A program made the position numbers and the translations under genes. From the NCBI GenBank assembly GCA_037975125.1, contig JAJQOW010000200.1, forward strand, positions 62,001 through 126,000: a stretch of 64,000 nt of DNA, in the 5' to 3' direction. The stretch is from Latrodectus hesperus (taxonomy: Eukaryota; Arthropoda; Arachnida; Araneae; Theridiidae). The notes under the pieces are model-generated. The model saw nothing but the letters and a program-made list of their open reading frames with translations. It searched no databases and was not told the DNA's origin. Below are positions 27,262 to 40,012 of this stretch, one piece after another (position 1 is the first letter of the stretch; every line of letters begins with the position of its first letter).

Positions 27262-27556
27262 GTGGTCAGCGTGCCAGACTGCAGATAAGGAGGCCCTGGG
27301 TTCGAATCCCGGTTCGGGCATGGATGTACTTTCTCTCTCTATCTGTCCTGTCTTTGTCCCTTCCTTGTATTAATGAGGTGTGAATGGTTGCCTACCCTAT
27401 AAACGGGTACCTATGGCATGTGTATAGAGCAAAGTCGCACTTTCACCTTCATGGTGCTCTGATTAAAACGAAAGACGCTCCCAATTGACTTAAATTCGCA
27501 TAGCCAAGGCATAGCGAGCTTGGCTTGTCCAAGTGTCATTAGTAAAAACAACAACA
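27262..27556 (+). mobile_element. SINE family C: different tRNA head, family A tail
   Basis: The head has an A-box-like GTGGTCAGCGTGCCAG and a strong B box (GGGTTCGAATCCC), unlike family A. From about 27,427 (GAGCAAAGTCGCAC) to the end it is nearly identical to the family A 3' region, including GACGCTCCCAATTGACTT, GCTTGGCTTGTCCAAGTG and the (AAC)n tail. ACGTTTTTTC flanks the left side and the same with one extra T flanks the right (27,557-27,567). Confidence 0.87.
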
Positions 27557-27567
27557 ACGTTTTTTTC

Positions 27568-28657
27568 ATAGCGACGAAGATAAGATAACTCAGAAATAAA
27601 GAAGATTAATTATTTCTTTTAAAAATATTATTATATTCTTCAAAAGAAAGATTATATTCTAAAAATCTTTTTAAAGAATATCTAGTTTAAGAATATCCAG
27701 TATTTTCAAGAAATACTCTATTCACAGTTTTTCCAGTCTCAGTGACTGGAAGTATCATATTTTTAAACTTTTACACAAGCTAAAAACCAATACAGTTTCT
27801 AAAAGGCAGCCCCAAACTTTGGCAGTTTTTAGAACTAATGGTTCAAATGTCCAACTAACTCCTTGCCTCACACTCATATAACTACTTGGCTGGTTGAGAT
27901 CAATAGTTATAGATGTTCAGTGTAAAGATCTTGAAATTTCCACAACATTCCTACCTGAACTGTATGATATCTTGGCTCCTACTGGACAGACTGGCTCAAA
28001 ACTTCGAAATGTTAACTTAAATTTAGTCACCAAATCTATTGCCAAGTGCTGTCTAATCATTAAAAATATCACCAAATGTGTTCCGAGCTGTCTTAAGTTT
28101 CTTATTTTTCAGTTCTGAAAAGCGTACCTTACAGCAGTAAATTGCTGTTTTATTAAATTTAAACGTTTTCGAGCTAAGAGAAGGTTGAAACGCAATAAAT
28201 CTGAAGCATATTTTCACAGAACAAATGGTATTCAGACAATACTATTACAAATCAAACGACAATAACATAGAAAAGCAATTAATGAAATTAGAATAGAGAA
28301 AAATTATGAAGATAAGCTATTAATAGAAGAGAAAACGTGTTAAAATGTAAAACTTCAGATGTACGAAATGTGAAGACGACGAAAAATACGCTACTTAAAA
28401 TGTTATAGACTGTATCCACTGTTCTCAAGATCAGGTAGGAATATTTTATAGCTTCGAAAAAGCCATTTTTAAAGTTGAATAAAGTTAATGTACGTGCACA
28501 TTGAAAATGGATAAACAGCACAACCTACTTCATATCTTTAATACATATTTAAAGTGGTTAAAAATAAAAATAGAACCGCTAGAAAATCAAAACATACTCC
28601 TCTTTTGTTTTGACAGATTTTAATTTTTAATCTATACACATTTCTCTGAAACTCATT
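27568..28657. other. Unassigned sequence
   Basis: Short frames only, such as 27,894-28,118; none recognisable. Confidence 0.4.
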
Positions 28658-28670
28658 ATTTAGAATTTAA

Positions 28671-29417
28671 GGGGCGTGGTAGCCTGGTGGTTGGCACACC
28701 AGCCTTCCGTACTGAAAGGTTTCGTTCCCAATGCCGCCAAAGACTCACCGAGTACATGCGATATACGATCTTGTTAAATCTGTGAAATGGAAAGTTCTGC
28801 TGTCGGTCGTTGAGCAGTTACTAAGGATTTAATGGTCTGGAGAAAATTTCCTCCCCTTCCAAATCATTGTCAAAATTGTGAGAGTGGATAATCTGGTGCT
28901 GCCATCTATTTTAGGAGTCTTTGAGCAAAGACGTACTTTCGCCTTCATGGTTGTTGTTGTTGTTATTTATGACACTTGGACAAGCCAAGCTCGCTATGCG
29001 AATTTAAGTCAATAGGGAGCGTCTTTCGTTTTAATCAGAGCACCACGAAGGTGAAAGTACGTCTTTGCTCTTTTTTAAATGCTCCGATAGATGGCACTCC
29101 CTCAATTTTGACATTGATCTGAAGGGGGAGGAAATTTTCTCAAGACCATTGCACCCATGGTAACTGCTCAACGACCGACCACAGAACTTTCAATTCCCCA
29201 GATTTAACGATCACGTATATCGCATGTACTCGGTGGGTCTTTGGCGGTATTGGGAATCGAACCCCGTCCTTCCGGATGGAAGGCCGAAACGCTAACCACT
29301 AGGCCACCACGGCCCGCCTTCATGGTGCTTTGATTAAACGAAAGACGCACCCATCTGATATAATTTCGTATTTTCGTCGGCGAGCGATCTTGGCTTGTCC
29401 AAGTGTCATTAATAACA
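28671..29417 (+). mobile_element. SINE family A copy, split by a second SINE
   Basis: The left half (28,671-28,950) has the family A head and body; the right half (29,326-29,417) has the family A tail. ATTTAGAATTTAA precedes it (28,658-28,670) and the same sequence with one T fewer follows it (29,418-29,429), giving the original TSD. The interrupting SINE lies at 28,951-29,314. Confidence 0.9.
28951..29314 (-). mobile_element. SINE family A copy nested in another family A SINE
   Basis: Complete minus-strand copy. Its (AAC)n tail appears as TTGTTGTTGTTG at the left, its head (GGCCGTGGTGGCCTAGTGG) at the right, and its B box as GGGAATCGAACCCC. The 11-bp TSD CGCCTTCATGG, taken from the outer SINE, is at 28,940-28,950 and 29,315-29,325. 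Confidence 0.93.
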
Positions 29418-29716
29418 ATTTAGAATTAACTTTTGAAAAATATGATAGGTAGAAATAATTATTAAATTATAGGAAAAGAGAAAATTTTTTATTTATATGA
29501 AAAGAAAAAAAAAAAACAATTCCGTTACATGTATGAAGCTCTAAACAATCACCTTCTACATTTAATTAACTATAGGATAAGAACTTTACAATTCCCATGT
29601 TAAATCCATCTGCCGTCAATTTTTAAAGTCAAAAACGTCCGCTGCATCCCCCACTCTCCAAAACACTGATCACCCACAGAAATTCTTTTACTGTTAATTA
29701 ATAGCAAGCAGTGGAT

Positions 29717-29790
29717 GGTTGGTTTGGTTTGTTTGTCGCTCAACGGTCATTTTTTGCACACGAAGGCTAATTAGACATGTACGGGAATGA
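29717..29790 (-). mobile_element. SINE family B, 3' fragment
   Basis: GTTTGTCGCTCAACGGTCAT followed by a CACGA.G.CT.ATTAGAC block matches the 3' half of the SINE at 34,915-35,096 in the same orientation. The tRNA-like head is absent, so this copy is 5'-truncated. Confidence 0.7.
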
Positions 29791-30030
29791 AAGAAACTTT
29801 ACATATATAACAGAACTATTTTGTTTTAGTAAGCAGTTTCTTTTCAATTTTTATTACTAAATGGTTATCATTTTTGAATGAATGCGTTCATATGTATGTT
29901 TCACAATCAAATCAAATTTTTATATACACATTATATAACACGCAATTTGCAATCTTGCTAATTTACATAGATAAGAAATTGAGAAATTTAATTTGGTTTT
30001 TGCAATCAAAATTTTTTCTAAAACTATTCG

Positions 30031-30160
30031 CACAGTACATTTTATTGTTGGTAAAGTACAGTTTATAAAATATATTGTTTTAAAAATTGTAAAGTACATT
30101 GTTTGGTAAAGTGCAGTTTGTAAAGTACATTGTTTGTAAAATACATCGAAAAGTGCATTG
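30031..30160 (+). repeat. Short tandem repeat based on GTAAAGTACATTGTTTG
   Basis: About six imperfect units of 17-22 bp, such as GGTAAAGTACAG, TTGTAAAGTACATTG, GGTAAAGTGCAG and TTGTAAAGTACATTG. Confidence 0.7.
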
Positions 30161-30332
30161 GATAACAATACAATATTTTTGTTTTCTAATATTAAAATTG
30201 TAATAAAATTTGGTTAATATTTTTTTCTTCATCACTTCTCTTTCTCATATTAGGTTTTCATGCAGTGCAGAGAACAACAACAACAATAATAAGAAAACCA
30301 TAAAAATGTACATTAAGAACTTCTATAATTTT

Positions 30333-32493
30333 TCATTTTTCATTTCTACACAAAATCCATACGCCATCCATATTACTAAAAAAATCATCAATTACATGAT
30401 CCCAAAACTCTGGTTTTGACTGTAATAATTGTAGCATTTCTTTTTCTATTGTTATTGGAGATAAATTGCTTAATCTATCCTGGCTCATTGTATTGCGTGC
30501 ATAATTTTTTACTCTTTTCAATGCTGAAAAGGATCTCTCCACCGAAGCAGTTGAAAATGGAACTAGTACAAATTAGACGTGCCAATTTATTTACTTCGCT
30601 TAGGGTATCTGTCAAATCATTCAGCATTATATGATGAATAAGTTTCGATAAATTCATTTCGTGGTATGATTCACAAGATAAAGAACACTTAATTCATTGG
30701 TTAGCTTAACAAAATCGAAATTTTTTGCATAAGCGTTCTGTAACGAATGAAGGCAGTCATCCGGAAATTTATTTGATATTTCTTTAAAAAACTGATATTT
30801 AATAGTTCAAAAAATTTGAGCGAATTATATTTTTTAAAACGGACAATAACTGACTATAAATAGTGTCCATTATTTCATAATATAAATTTTTAAAATGTTC
30901 GTCTACATTTGAGTTATGTAAATTTACACGACATTTTTTTTAATTTGAAGAACCCACTACAGAAATAATCTCTTCATAAACTTCATCAAATGCAACACAA
31001 GTTCGCATATTTTGAATTGCATCTTTTACTTCCTTTACTTTTTGACTAGAATATGCTGTATCTAAGTTAGTTTTTTGCAAAACATCAAATGGAACAACAG
31101 TATAACTAAGCACTTTGGCAAAAATATTTAGGAGAAAATTGCCGTTTAATTCTTCAAAAAAACATGTGATAACTCTTTGCAATATTAATTGTATCGTTAT
31201 CCCAGCCTTCTGGATTCTCAATAATAATTTCAAATAAATCAGACAGGACTTGGCTTTTGCTTCTTATGATACTTACCAAACGAGATGAATAATTCCAACT
31301 TGTAGCTAATTTTGGAAATTTTCTTTTAATAATTTCATTTAAAACAGGTTTTATTTTTGTAGACACCGAAAAAATGAGGCTATGCCATAAATTGTTGCAA
31401 AAAAAAAAAAAAACTACAATTTCTTATAAACAATACAAATTGCGACAGAACTAAACGAAGAACATGTGCGCAACAATGCAAAAACATAGCTTCTGAGAAA
31501 ATGTCTTTTACTTTTTTCTGCGTCCCAATCAAAGCTCCTGCCATGACTGCCGTCCCATCGTACGTTTCAGCAATCAGTTTGTTCCCACACTCCCAACTCA
31601 AAATCGTTTCTTGCACAACATTACACAAAGCTTCCGCTCAACGATCACCACTAACATCTTCAAAAAACAAAAATCTTTCCTCTGGTGCACTTCAATTATT
31701 AACATATCGTAGCACAACCAATAATTGTGATTTGTGAGTTGTCAGATGTTTCATCCAACATAATAGCAACGAATGGCGTTTCTTTTACCTCATTCCTAAT
31801 TTCTGAAATTACATTATTTTTTATTTATATAATAATATCATTTTGTATTCTATTAGAGGTTCCAGAAAATATAGTTGAAGTTCTTAGATGGGTTGCTAAA
31901 AGGTCATCCTATGTTCTAACTAAAGTTATTAATTCTATATAATTTCCTCGACTAAGGGAATTGTACACGAAATGCATCTTCTTAGTTTGCTAAGTAATAA
32001 GCTACATCTATTAATCTCTTGAGAATATTTCTATTTTTTTCATTGTGTTGAACAATCGATGAAGCCTTGTGTTGATCTAATATTTAATCTATCCTGACGG
32101 TACCAAATGTTTTTAATAATATAACGGCATTACGCCATTTATGTGAAATTTTGTTTTTTCATGTTTCTTTGCAGCTTTATCGACATGATTTAAATCACTG
32201 TACCTTTGTTTTGCCCAAATATTCTTATCCTTCTCAATTACAACAAAAAGCAAACATGACCAACAGTACAACTTATTCAATTCATTACAACCGGTTAACC
32301 ACTTAAATTTTTCATACATAGATTTTTGAAAGTGTCGTACACACTGTTGTTCTTTAATCTCAACTTTTTGCTATAGAATAATATTCGGCATTGGTCTACT
32401 TAATTTAACTATTTCGTTTTTTGTAGTAACATCTCTTCTCGAAAATGGATTTTCCAATAAATCTTTTATTATTGAAACATTTGAGGTCTCCAT
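30333..32493 (-). pseudogene. hAT-family transposase with TTF-type zinc finger, broken
   Basis: Reading from the ATG at 32,493 downward: METSNVSIIKDLLENPFS and then one in-frame stop. Next, near 32,319-32,113, comes FKWLTGCNELNKLYCWSCLL with paired cysteines and downstream histidines (a TTF/BED-like DNA-binding finger). Around 31,740-31,380 is the catalytic region with LIAETYDGTAVMAG and FLHCCAHVLRLVLSQ. About 31,366-30,940 is the alpha-helical middle (FPKLATSWNYSSRLVSI). At 30,542-30,333 is the C-terminal hAT dimerisation block MERSFSALKRVKNYARNTMS followed by QDRLSNLSPITIEKEML. The order matches ZMYM-like/DUF4371 hAT transposases. At least four frameshifts or stops, plus a poly-A slip near 31,400, disable it. 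TIRs and the 8-bp TSD were not found. Confidence 0.88.
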
Positions 32494-34152
<1,659 letters not shown>

Positions 34153-34439
34153 TTATTGAAATATTTTTTTCTAATAATTGTAAATACTCTAAATCAAAAA
34201 AAAATGTGAATTTTGCTAAATTTCTAGTTAAAATAAACATATTATTAGGAAATTCAATGAAATCGTTTCATTTCTACTGGCTATCATAACAATAAGTAAT
34301 AATTTACAAATGGCTATCTAATCATCCATCTATTATACGGGCTATTATTTCAAGTCTTGTTAGAAAGGAAACTACTTGCACAACAAGAAATAAAATTGTC
34401 CTATATAATTATAAAAATAAAGCAAAATTAAATAAAATT

Positions 34440-35160
34440 AAAAATTTAAATCATCTTTGTCGATTTAAACTAATTATAAATAGATATTTTGTCTCGTGTT
34501 TTTAATTTTGATTTTTCTTCTGTACTATTTTCAACCTTTTTAATTTTGGAAGCAATATTACTAAACATTTGAAAACTAATTATGTAGGATAACAGAGTTA
34601 ATTTTCATGACTTTATAAACTTTTACACAAACGGAAATAATTATGATTAAAAAATGCTTCGTTATTACTGGTAAAAATCATGAATGCGTTTTTTCTCATC
34701 TCCAACGACACTCAGACATTCAAAGGTGAACTTCGCCATGTTTGCTGCCCCTCGATGAATGCGATTGGAAGGCGGGCAGCAAATTCATCGACAAGTCGGA
34801 TTTACGATGACGTCTCAGTACGATGTGTGATGTAGATGAAACGTTAACTGACGTCATGGATATTTTAAACCAATGAGAATTTTAATAAAGTAGCATAGTC
34901 ATGATCTCAACTGGTTGATTTGTTGTTGTTTGTCGCTCAACGGTCATTTCTTGAACACGAGGACTCATTAGACCGGGACTTACGGTTTTAAGTGGATTCC
35001 GAACCACTACAAACATCCATGCCCAAGGTGGGATTCGAACCCACGAACTGTTGAACTCAAGGCAAGAGCGCTATCTATTCGGCTGCCAACTCGGTCATCT
35101 CAACTGGAATGAAAGAAACAACCACCTTATAGTTAATAATCAATAATTAAAATTGATGGA
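34440..35160 (+). repeat. Dispersed repeat 'R', copy 2, with SINE insertion
   Basis: It aligns with 47,480-47,985 through TTTTGGAAGCAATAT, ACTTTTACA.AAACGG, AAAAATCATGAATG, GTGAACTTCGCCATGTTTGC, TATTTTAAACCAATG and ATGATCTCAACTG, then GAAACAACCACCTTATAG. The alignment breaks only at the SINE (34,915-35,096). A TGACGTCA palindrome (34,849-34,856) lies 13 bases before CCAAT (34,870-34,874). No TIRs, tails or coding were found, so the class is unknown. Confidence 0.82.
34915..35096 (-). mobile_element. SINE family B, complete copy with 11-bp TSD
   Basis: The minus-strand head begins GACCGAGTTGGCAGCCGAAT with an A-box-like segment, and the B box reads GTGGGTTCGAATCCCACC. The 3' end reads GACCGTTGAGCGACAAAC followed by an (AAC)n-type tail. 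The TSD ATCTCAACTGG is at 34,904-34,914 and 35,097-35,107. The uninterrupted target is seen in the third copy of repeat R (near 47,937-47,947). Confidence 0.9.
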
Positions 35161-35647
35161 GGAGGTTATTTTTAGGTTTAGAAAGTTATTAGAAGAATTA
35201 AGAATGAAGGATTCATAAAAGGCAAACACGAAGGATAAGGGAGACAATGCTTAGTGCTGATTCAAAACAAAAATCAGTAAAAACGATGAAACTGTTGTAA
35301 AATCAAGAGCATTTAAATTTGCTTCAGAAGTACTTCCATCCATGAGCCGTCACTACGTAAAATTTATTTGTTGACGTGCATTTTTCTCTTCTTCAGATGG
35401 ATTGTAAAAATTGTCTCCAATTGCTTTTTTAGGACTTTTCCCCAAGCCATTCGAACAGGATCAGTTATGGCTCCCCACAATCGCAACTTTGAATTGGTGC
35501 TCTGCAGAATCCCGGGATCGTTGTTATTTATTTCCGACCTGACATTTGTTGGGGCATGGAATTCATTGCGAGAAGACGCTGTTCGAATGAGCAGTCGGCA
35601 CACAAAGGTCGGAGCCCATGAATGAGAGAGATCCCAAAAAATAATCA
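35161..35647. other. Unassigned sequence before the GC-rich stretch
   Basis: Two overlapping opposite-strand frames (35,364-35,648 minus and 35,368-35,625 plus) are open for about 90 codons. Neither shows a domain, and they cannot both be coding, so I leave them uncalled. Confidence 0.35.
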
Positions 35648-36040
35648 ACCCTGGCAGACAGCGAGCCTAAATGAAGGCGCGCCCCGCTTCCATATTCATT
35701 TCGCTAGCTACTTAGCGGGCCTTTTCTTCCCCTGCATGCGAAGAGGGGTGGGAGGGAGCGCGGGGGAGGCAACTCTTTTTATCGGCCGCGTTTTCTGCTT
35801 TCCGCAGTTTCTTGTTAGTAATTAACGGCCGCGGTTGAATGAAGCACCCAACTGAAGGCACGCAGGCATAAAAAATGAGCCACTTCAGCACGAAGGGAGG
35901 GGATGGGGGTGGGAGCGCACGAGGGAGGAGGCGCGTACATTTTGGGATACATAAGGGATTAAGAGGGGGTTGTTCATATTTTGATTTTATGTGTATTTGC
36001 AGCAGACTGAGGGGGTCCGTCGGGAGATGAGAGGGTCGAC
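35648..36040. promoter_or_regulatory. CpG/GC-rich stretch, candidate regulatory island
   Basis: Against an AT-rich window this stretch holds AAGGCGCGCCCCGCTTCC, GAGGGGTGGGAGGGAGCGCG, TTATCGGCCGCGTTTTC and TTAACGGCCGCGGTTG, and many CpG dinucleotides. No TE motif, tail or TIR was found. It could be a promoter or conserved non-coding element of a host gene outside the window, or an unrecognised element. Confidence 0.35.
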
Positions 36041-36584
36041 TCTGAAAGAAGTAGTGCGCAGTGACTGATTCGTCATCTATTTTGATTGCTTGACAAAATG
36101 ACGTTTTAGAAAGGAGGAAAAAAATTAGGGATCAAATAAAAATTGCACTTGTTATTTAACTTAATTGTATTCTGCTGGTCTTTTTTTAAATTCAAATTTG
36201 AACTCTTACTCATTCAAAGAGTGCTTGAAATTGGCTATTTGAATGTAATATTTGATAGAGTTTACACTGTGTTTTTTTAAATTTTTACCTAATAAGAGAT
36301 TTTACCTGATTAGGTATTCTCAATAAGAGATCAACAAGATTTGACATTTTTTGTGGACAGATCAGTCAACTGCAATCTCGCGTAAATAAATTAATGAGTT
36401 ACTCTAGGATTCTTTTAAAAAGGAAGAATAAGATTTATACATGTATTGTAATATTTGCCTTATTTATTCATTAAAGATGTGTGGGTGGGTGGTTTTTCAT
36501 CTGTTCTTTTAAAAATAAATATGTCTATATATACATTCGTACATGTATAGAATAACTATCTATATATATATATATATTATATTA

Positions 36585-37382
36585 GGTCAACCAGAAAGTT
36601 CTGTCTATTTTTGGAATAAAACAAAATGAAATTTTTTTTAACGTCAAAAAACTTAACTAGTTTTTTGGTAGTTATAAATAACATAACTACCATCATTATT
36701 AATGACTTCTAGCCAGCGTGAGGTCAATTTGTTTAGCCCATTTTTGAAAAATATTTCACCTTTTCATGTTAAAAATTGAAGCAATGCTTGATTGATATCT
36801 TCTTCATTTTCGAATGTTTTGCACTTCAAAAAATTCTCTAAGAGCTAAAACAAGTGTAATTGGAAGGTGATAATTCCGGAAAATGTGGCGTATGGGACAA
36901 AATTACCCAGCCTAGCTCTGAAATTTTTTGCGAATTCTTACCTAGGAATATTGCTGGCTTCCTTTAAGTTATACTATTGCTGACAATACTTTTCCGAATT
37001 CCTTTTTCTTTCTGATGTTTTTGTAGGTAATCCACTCTTCATCCCCAGTTATCGTTCGGTTCAAGAAAGGCTTGACTTTGTTCCGAACAAGCACAAATAT
37101 GCATATTCTCACACTCGCTCATCAAAATTCTTCTGACTTAGTTTATGTGGCACCCATTTTAAATATCACCACACTAATGCAATCTTCGAAATATGGTCCG
37201 AATTAAGTCCTGAGCAGAAAGCTCAGGACTTAATTTGAACCATATTTGGAAGCTTTTTGTATTTCCTACAGCTAACTAAATTAAGTTTTTTGGGATCTCC
37301 GCTGTTGTCAGAAAAAGATCTTGCTCTAACATAGTTTAACTAACTTCGTTACCGATCAAGGGACAAAACTTTCCGGTAGACC
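36585..37382 (-). mobile_element. mariner relic, internally deleted
   Basis: Left TIR GGTCAACCAGAAAGTTCTGT; right TIR, reverse complemented, GGTCTACCGGAAAGTTTTGT; both TA-flanked. Minus-strand fragments of a transposase survive. WVPHKLSQKNFDERVRI and ITGDEEWITYKNI contain the first catalytic aspartate. After a deletion come REFFEVQNI and pieces of the C-terminus (MKR, KWAKQIDLTLARSH). The element is about 800 bp instead of about 1.3 kb, so the middle, including the second aspartate, is lost. Confidence 0.85.
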
Positions 37383-37841
37383 TAATATTATATATATATA
37401 GAAGTGATAATCAAAATAAGGGAAACACTTTAGATTTCTGAAGAGCCCTTTATAAAATGTAGTTTAGGATCATCTTTGGGATTCAGTATAGCTTAGACTC
37501 ACCTAGGAAGAATGGAATACTGTACCATTCTTCAAGGAGATATTGTGAAAGTTTTGAGAGAGATGCCGGTGCCTGAAATCTATTTCGTAATCAATGCCCT
37601 AAAATAGATCGTAACGGTTTAATTATATTGAGGTCCGGTGATTGTGTGATCCAAGGTAATGTTTAACTTCATCATGGGATTCAACAAACTATGATTGAAC
37701 AAATCCCTCAGCATAAATGGGTGCAATATCATCTTGGAAAATTCCATATTTTGACGGAATCAAAGTCATAGGATGAACTTGATCAGCTAAATTTTGCTCC
37801 ACACTAATTTCCACAATCCACACTCCACACCTTTCCTTCAC

Positions 37842-38413
37842 CTCTGAAATAAGAAGGAGAATTCAATCTGCTAACCGCTGCCTAAGCGGTTTAATGAACT
37901 TTTTGAGATCAAAAGTAGTTAAAAAAGGCAGACCAAAATGATACTATATAAGACAATTATAAGACCGGTGCTGACTTATGGATCAGAAACCTGGACCCTA
38001 ACTAAAAATCATGAAAACCAATAAGCCATCTTTGAAAGAAAAATTCTTAGGAAGATTTTTGGTCCAGTTAATGAAGGAAGCTGTTGGAGGCATCGCTACA
38101 ACTTTGAGATATTTAGGATGCTAAAAGACCATGACATTATAAAGACCATCAAGATAAATCGTATAAAATTTGCTGGACACATTTGCCGCCTAGACCCCTC
38201 CACCCAGACATACAAAATCTCGCATTACAAACCCATCGGGAAAGGACCAAGGGGTCGGCTCAAACTCAGATGGTGGGAAGCGGTAGATGAGGATCTCAGC
38301 ATTTTAAAAGTGAAGAACTGGAGGTCTGTCGCCATGCAAAGGCCGGCGTGAAAAAGTGTTCTAAGAAAGGCCTTGGTTCACCCGGGCTTTTCGAGTCAAT
38401 AGAAGAAGAAGAT
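37842..38413 (+). mobile_element. 5'-truncated LINE (RTE-like) with 12-bp TSD
   Basis: CCTTTCCTTCAC occurs at 37,830-37,841 and 38,414-38,425. Between them lies the 3' end of a LINE ORF followed by an (AGA)n-like tail (AGAAGAAGAAGAT). Confidence 0.9.
37855..38402 (+). pseudogene. LINE reverse-transcriptase C-terminal region
   Basis: After a frameshift in an A-run near 37,922 the frame reads MILYKTIIRPVLTYGSETWT, then a TAA, then AIFERKILRKIFGPVNEG. It continues through INRIKFAGHICRL and GPRGRLKLRWWEAVDEDL to a TGA (38,349-38,351) where tryptophan is expected, and then KALVHPGFSSQ and a final TAG at 38,400-38,402. The YGSETW, RWAGH-like and GRP/RW blocks are common at the C-terminus of RTE-like and related LINE RTs. 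Upstream, RRIQSANRCLSGLMNFLRS is in the preceding frame. One frameshift and two stops make it dead; the catalytic RT core was lost by 5' truncation. Confidence 0.82.
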
Positions 38414-38800
38414 CCTTTCCTTCACGGTTACGATTGTCACATCGTAAAAATAAAACAAGATTGCTCATACCATGACAGATCCACCTCCATGCTTGGCAGT
38501 TGGAAGGAAACAATTACGATCTTGCACTTATGTCCTCCAATCGTAGACATCTCACGTTGTCGGGAAAAATCTGAAAGACGATTCTTCAGATCATATCACT
38601 TACTTCATATTATCAATCGACCAGTTTTAGTGAGTGTGACATCATCGTTGACGTTAAGCTTTAAAATTTACGACAAGTGGTTTGGGAATTGGTGCTTGGC
38701 CGTAAATATTCTGTTTATGAAGGTGCTGTACTCATGGACACTCGAGAACCTAGATGTTAATTCAGCTGAGTGGTCATTTTTACTACAGCTGTTCATTTAT

Positions 38801-39022
38801 TAGGCATTACAACCCGCTTCTCAATACCCTCTCTCATTGAGCTTCTGTTTCCGTTCACTATTTTGCCTTGAATTGTTTGTCTTCCCGTGCTGTTTGTATG
38901 ATGTGTCATGACTTTAAGTATCGTATATCTTAGAGACGGTTAAGAATTGGGATGTTTATGTCACACATGGTCCAGCCAGACTGACTCCTACAATCTGGTT
39001 TCTTTCGAGAAATCAGTGAATT
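38801..39022. other. Unassigned sequence
   Basis: Probably the rest of the Tc1 relic's 5' side; no recognisable TIR. Confidence 0.35.
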
Positions 39023-39064
39023 TTTTTTTTTTTTTTTTTTTGCAAAAAAAAAAAAAAAAAAAAA
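39023..39064. repeat. Perfect T19-GC-A19 palindrome
   Basis: Nineteen T, then GC, then 21 A. The 40 bases 39,023-39,062 form a perfect palindrome with no unpaired loop. Confidence 0.85.
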
Positions 39065-39256
39065 TCAAAATTTACCGAACTTAAATAAAGCTCTATCATG
39101 TACTACCAGAATATATCTATATTTCTATTCATGAAAAGTGCATCTATTATTGTACTTGAATACTAACGAAGCACATTTAAAAAATGTCAATTTTATATAC
39201 CTAGATGGTATTGCAATTACTTAGATAACAACCTTTATATATATACTATATATATA

Positions 39257-40012
39257 CAGGGTGATCTTTTTTAGAGTGACAGTGTTTGTAGCGTCCTGTT
39301 GCGCGATCTAATAGCCGAAATGACACCAAACTTGGTATTTAGACTAATCAAGACATGGGAAAAAAAGATTTCGTAAAAAATATTAGTTCCAAAAGTCAAA
39401 GCTGGGGCATTTTGTGGTGCTGCTATATTTTATAACAACGTGAATTAGCGTAAAACACGGGTATCAAAGAAAAATGCAAATGTTGTGCATTGATAGTGCC
39501 AATAATAGGGGCTATAAAAGCAAGTAGTTGAAAGATCCTATAAATAATCTCAGCTGAAGTAAACGAGATCCAATGGCCATGCGTCTCGCGTTATCGGAAC
39601 GTGCGTTTATGTCGGTGGAGTATCAAATTTGTCTGTTCTTAAGGACAACATAACAAAGACAGTGCGGAATATTCCTCGTAATATGTTACGCACAGATATG
39701 GAAAAGGTTGTGCACAGAATGCACGGTGTTATTTTTGAGAATGGTGCTCACATTGAATGTGGTCTAATACCTCCCCAGGGAAGTTAATGTAGTAAACGAA
39801 CATTAATAATTTTACTATACAATTGTATTAGTATTTTTATTTCGTAACATTTTATCATTGTAAAATGACATAAAATGCCCGAGCGGTGATTTTTGGAACT
39901 AAATTTTTTTCCCATGTTCTGATTAGTCTAAATACCAAGTTCGGTGCCATTTCGGATATTAGATCGCGCTACAGGATGTTCCAAACATTCTATCACATTA
40001 AAAAAGATCACC

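Larger units (their letters stand above)
37400..38800 (-). pseudogene. Tc1-like transposase relic, interrupted by a LINE
   Basis: On the minus strand the right portion (about 38,800-38,426) gives SEESSFRFFPTT near the first catalytic site and PTAKHGGGSVMV before a TGA where tryptophan is usual. The left portion (about 37,829-37,480) resumes with LADQVHPMTLIPSKYGIFQD, then APIYAEGFVQS and C-terminal pieces (EEWYSIPF-like). The KHGGGSVMVW and FQDDNAP blocks are hallmarks of one Tc1 lineage. It has many stops. The break between the two portions is exactly the LINE insertion 37,842-38,413. TIRs were not identified. Confidence 0.8.

Noticed and set aside
27262..27325. Possible functional tRNA gene (good B box, GGGTTCGAATCCC)
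   Set aside because: The head is followed by a SINE body and (AAC)n tail and flanked by a TSD; no complete acceptor stem pairing was seen.
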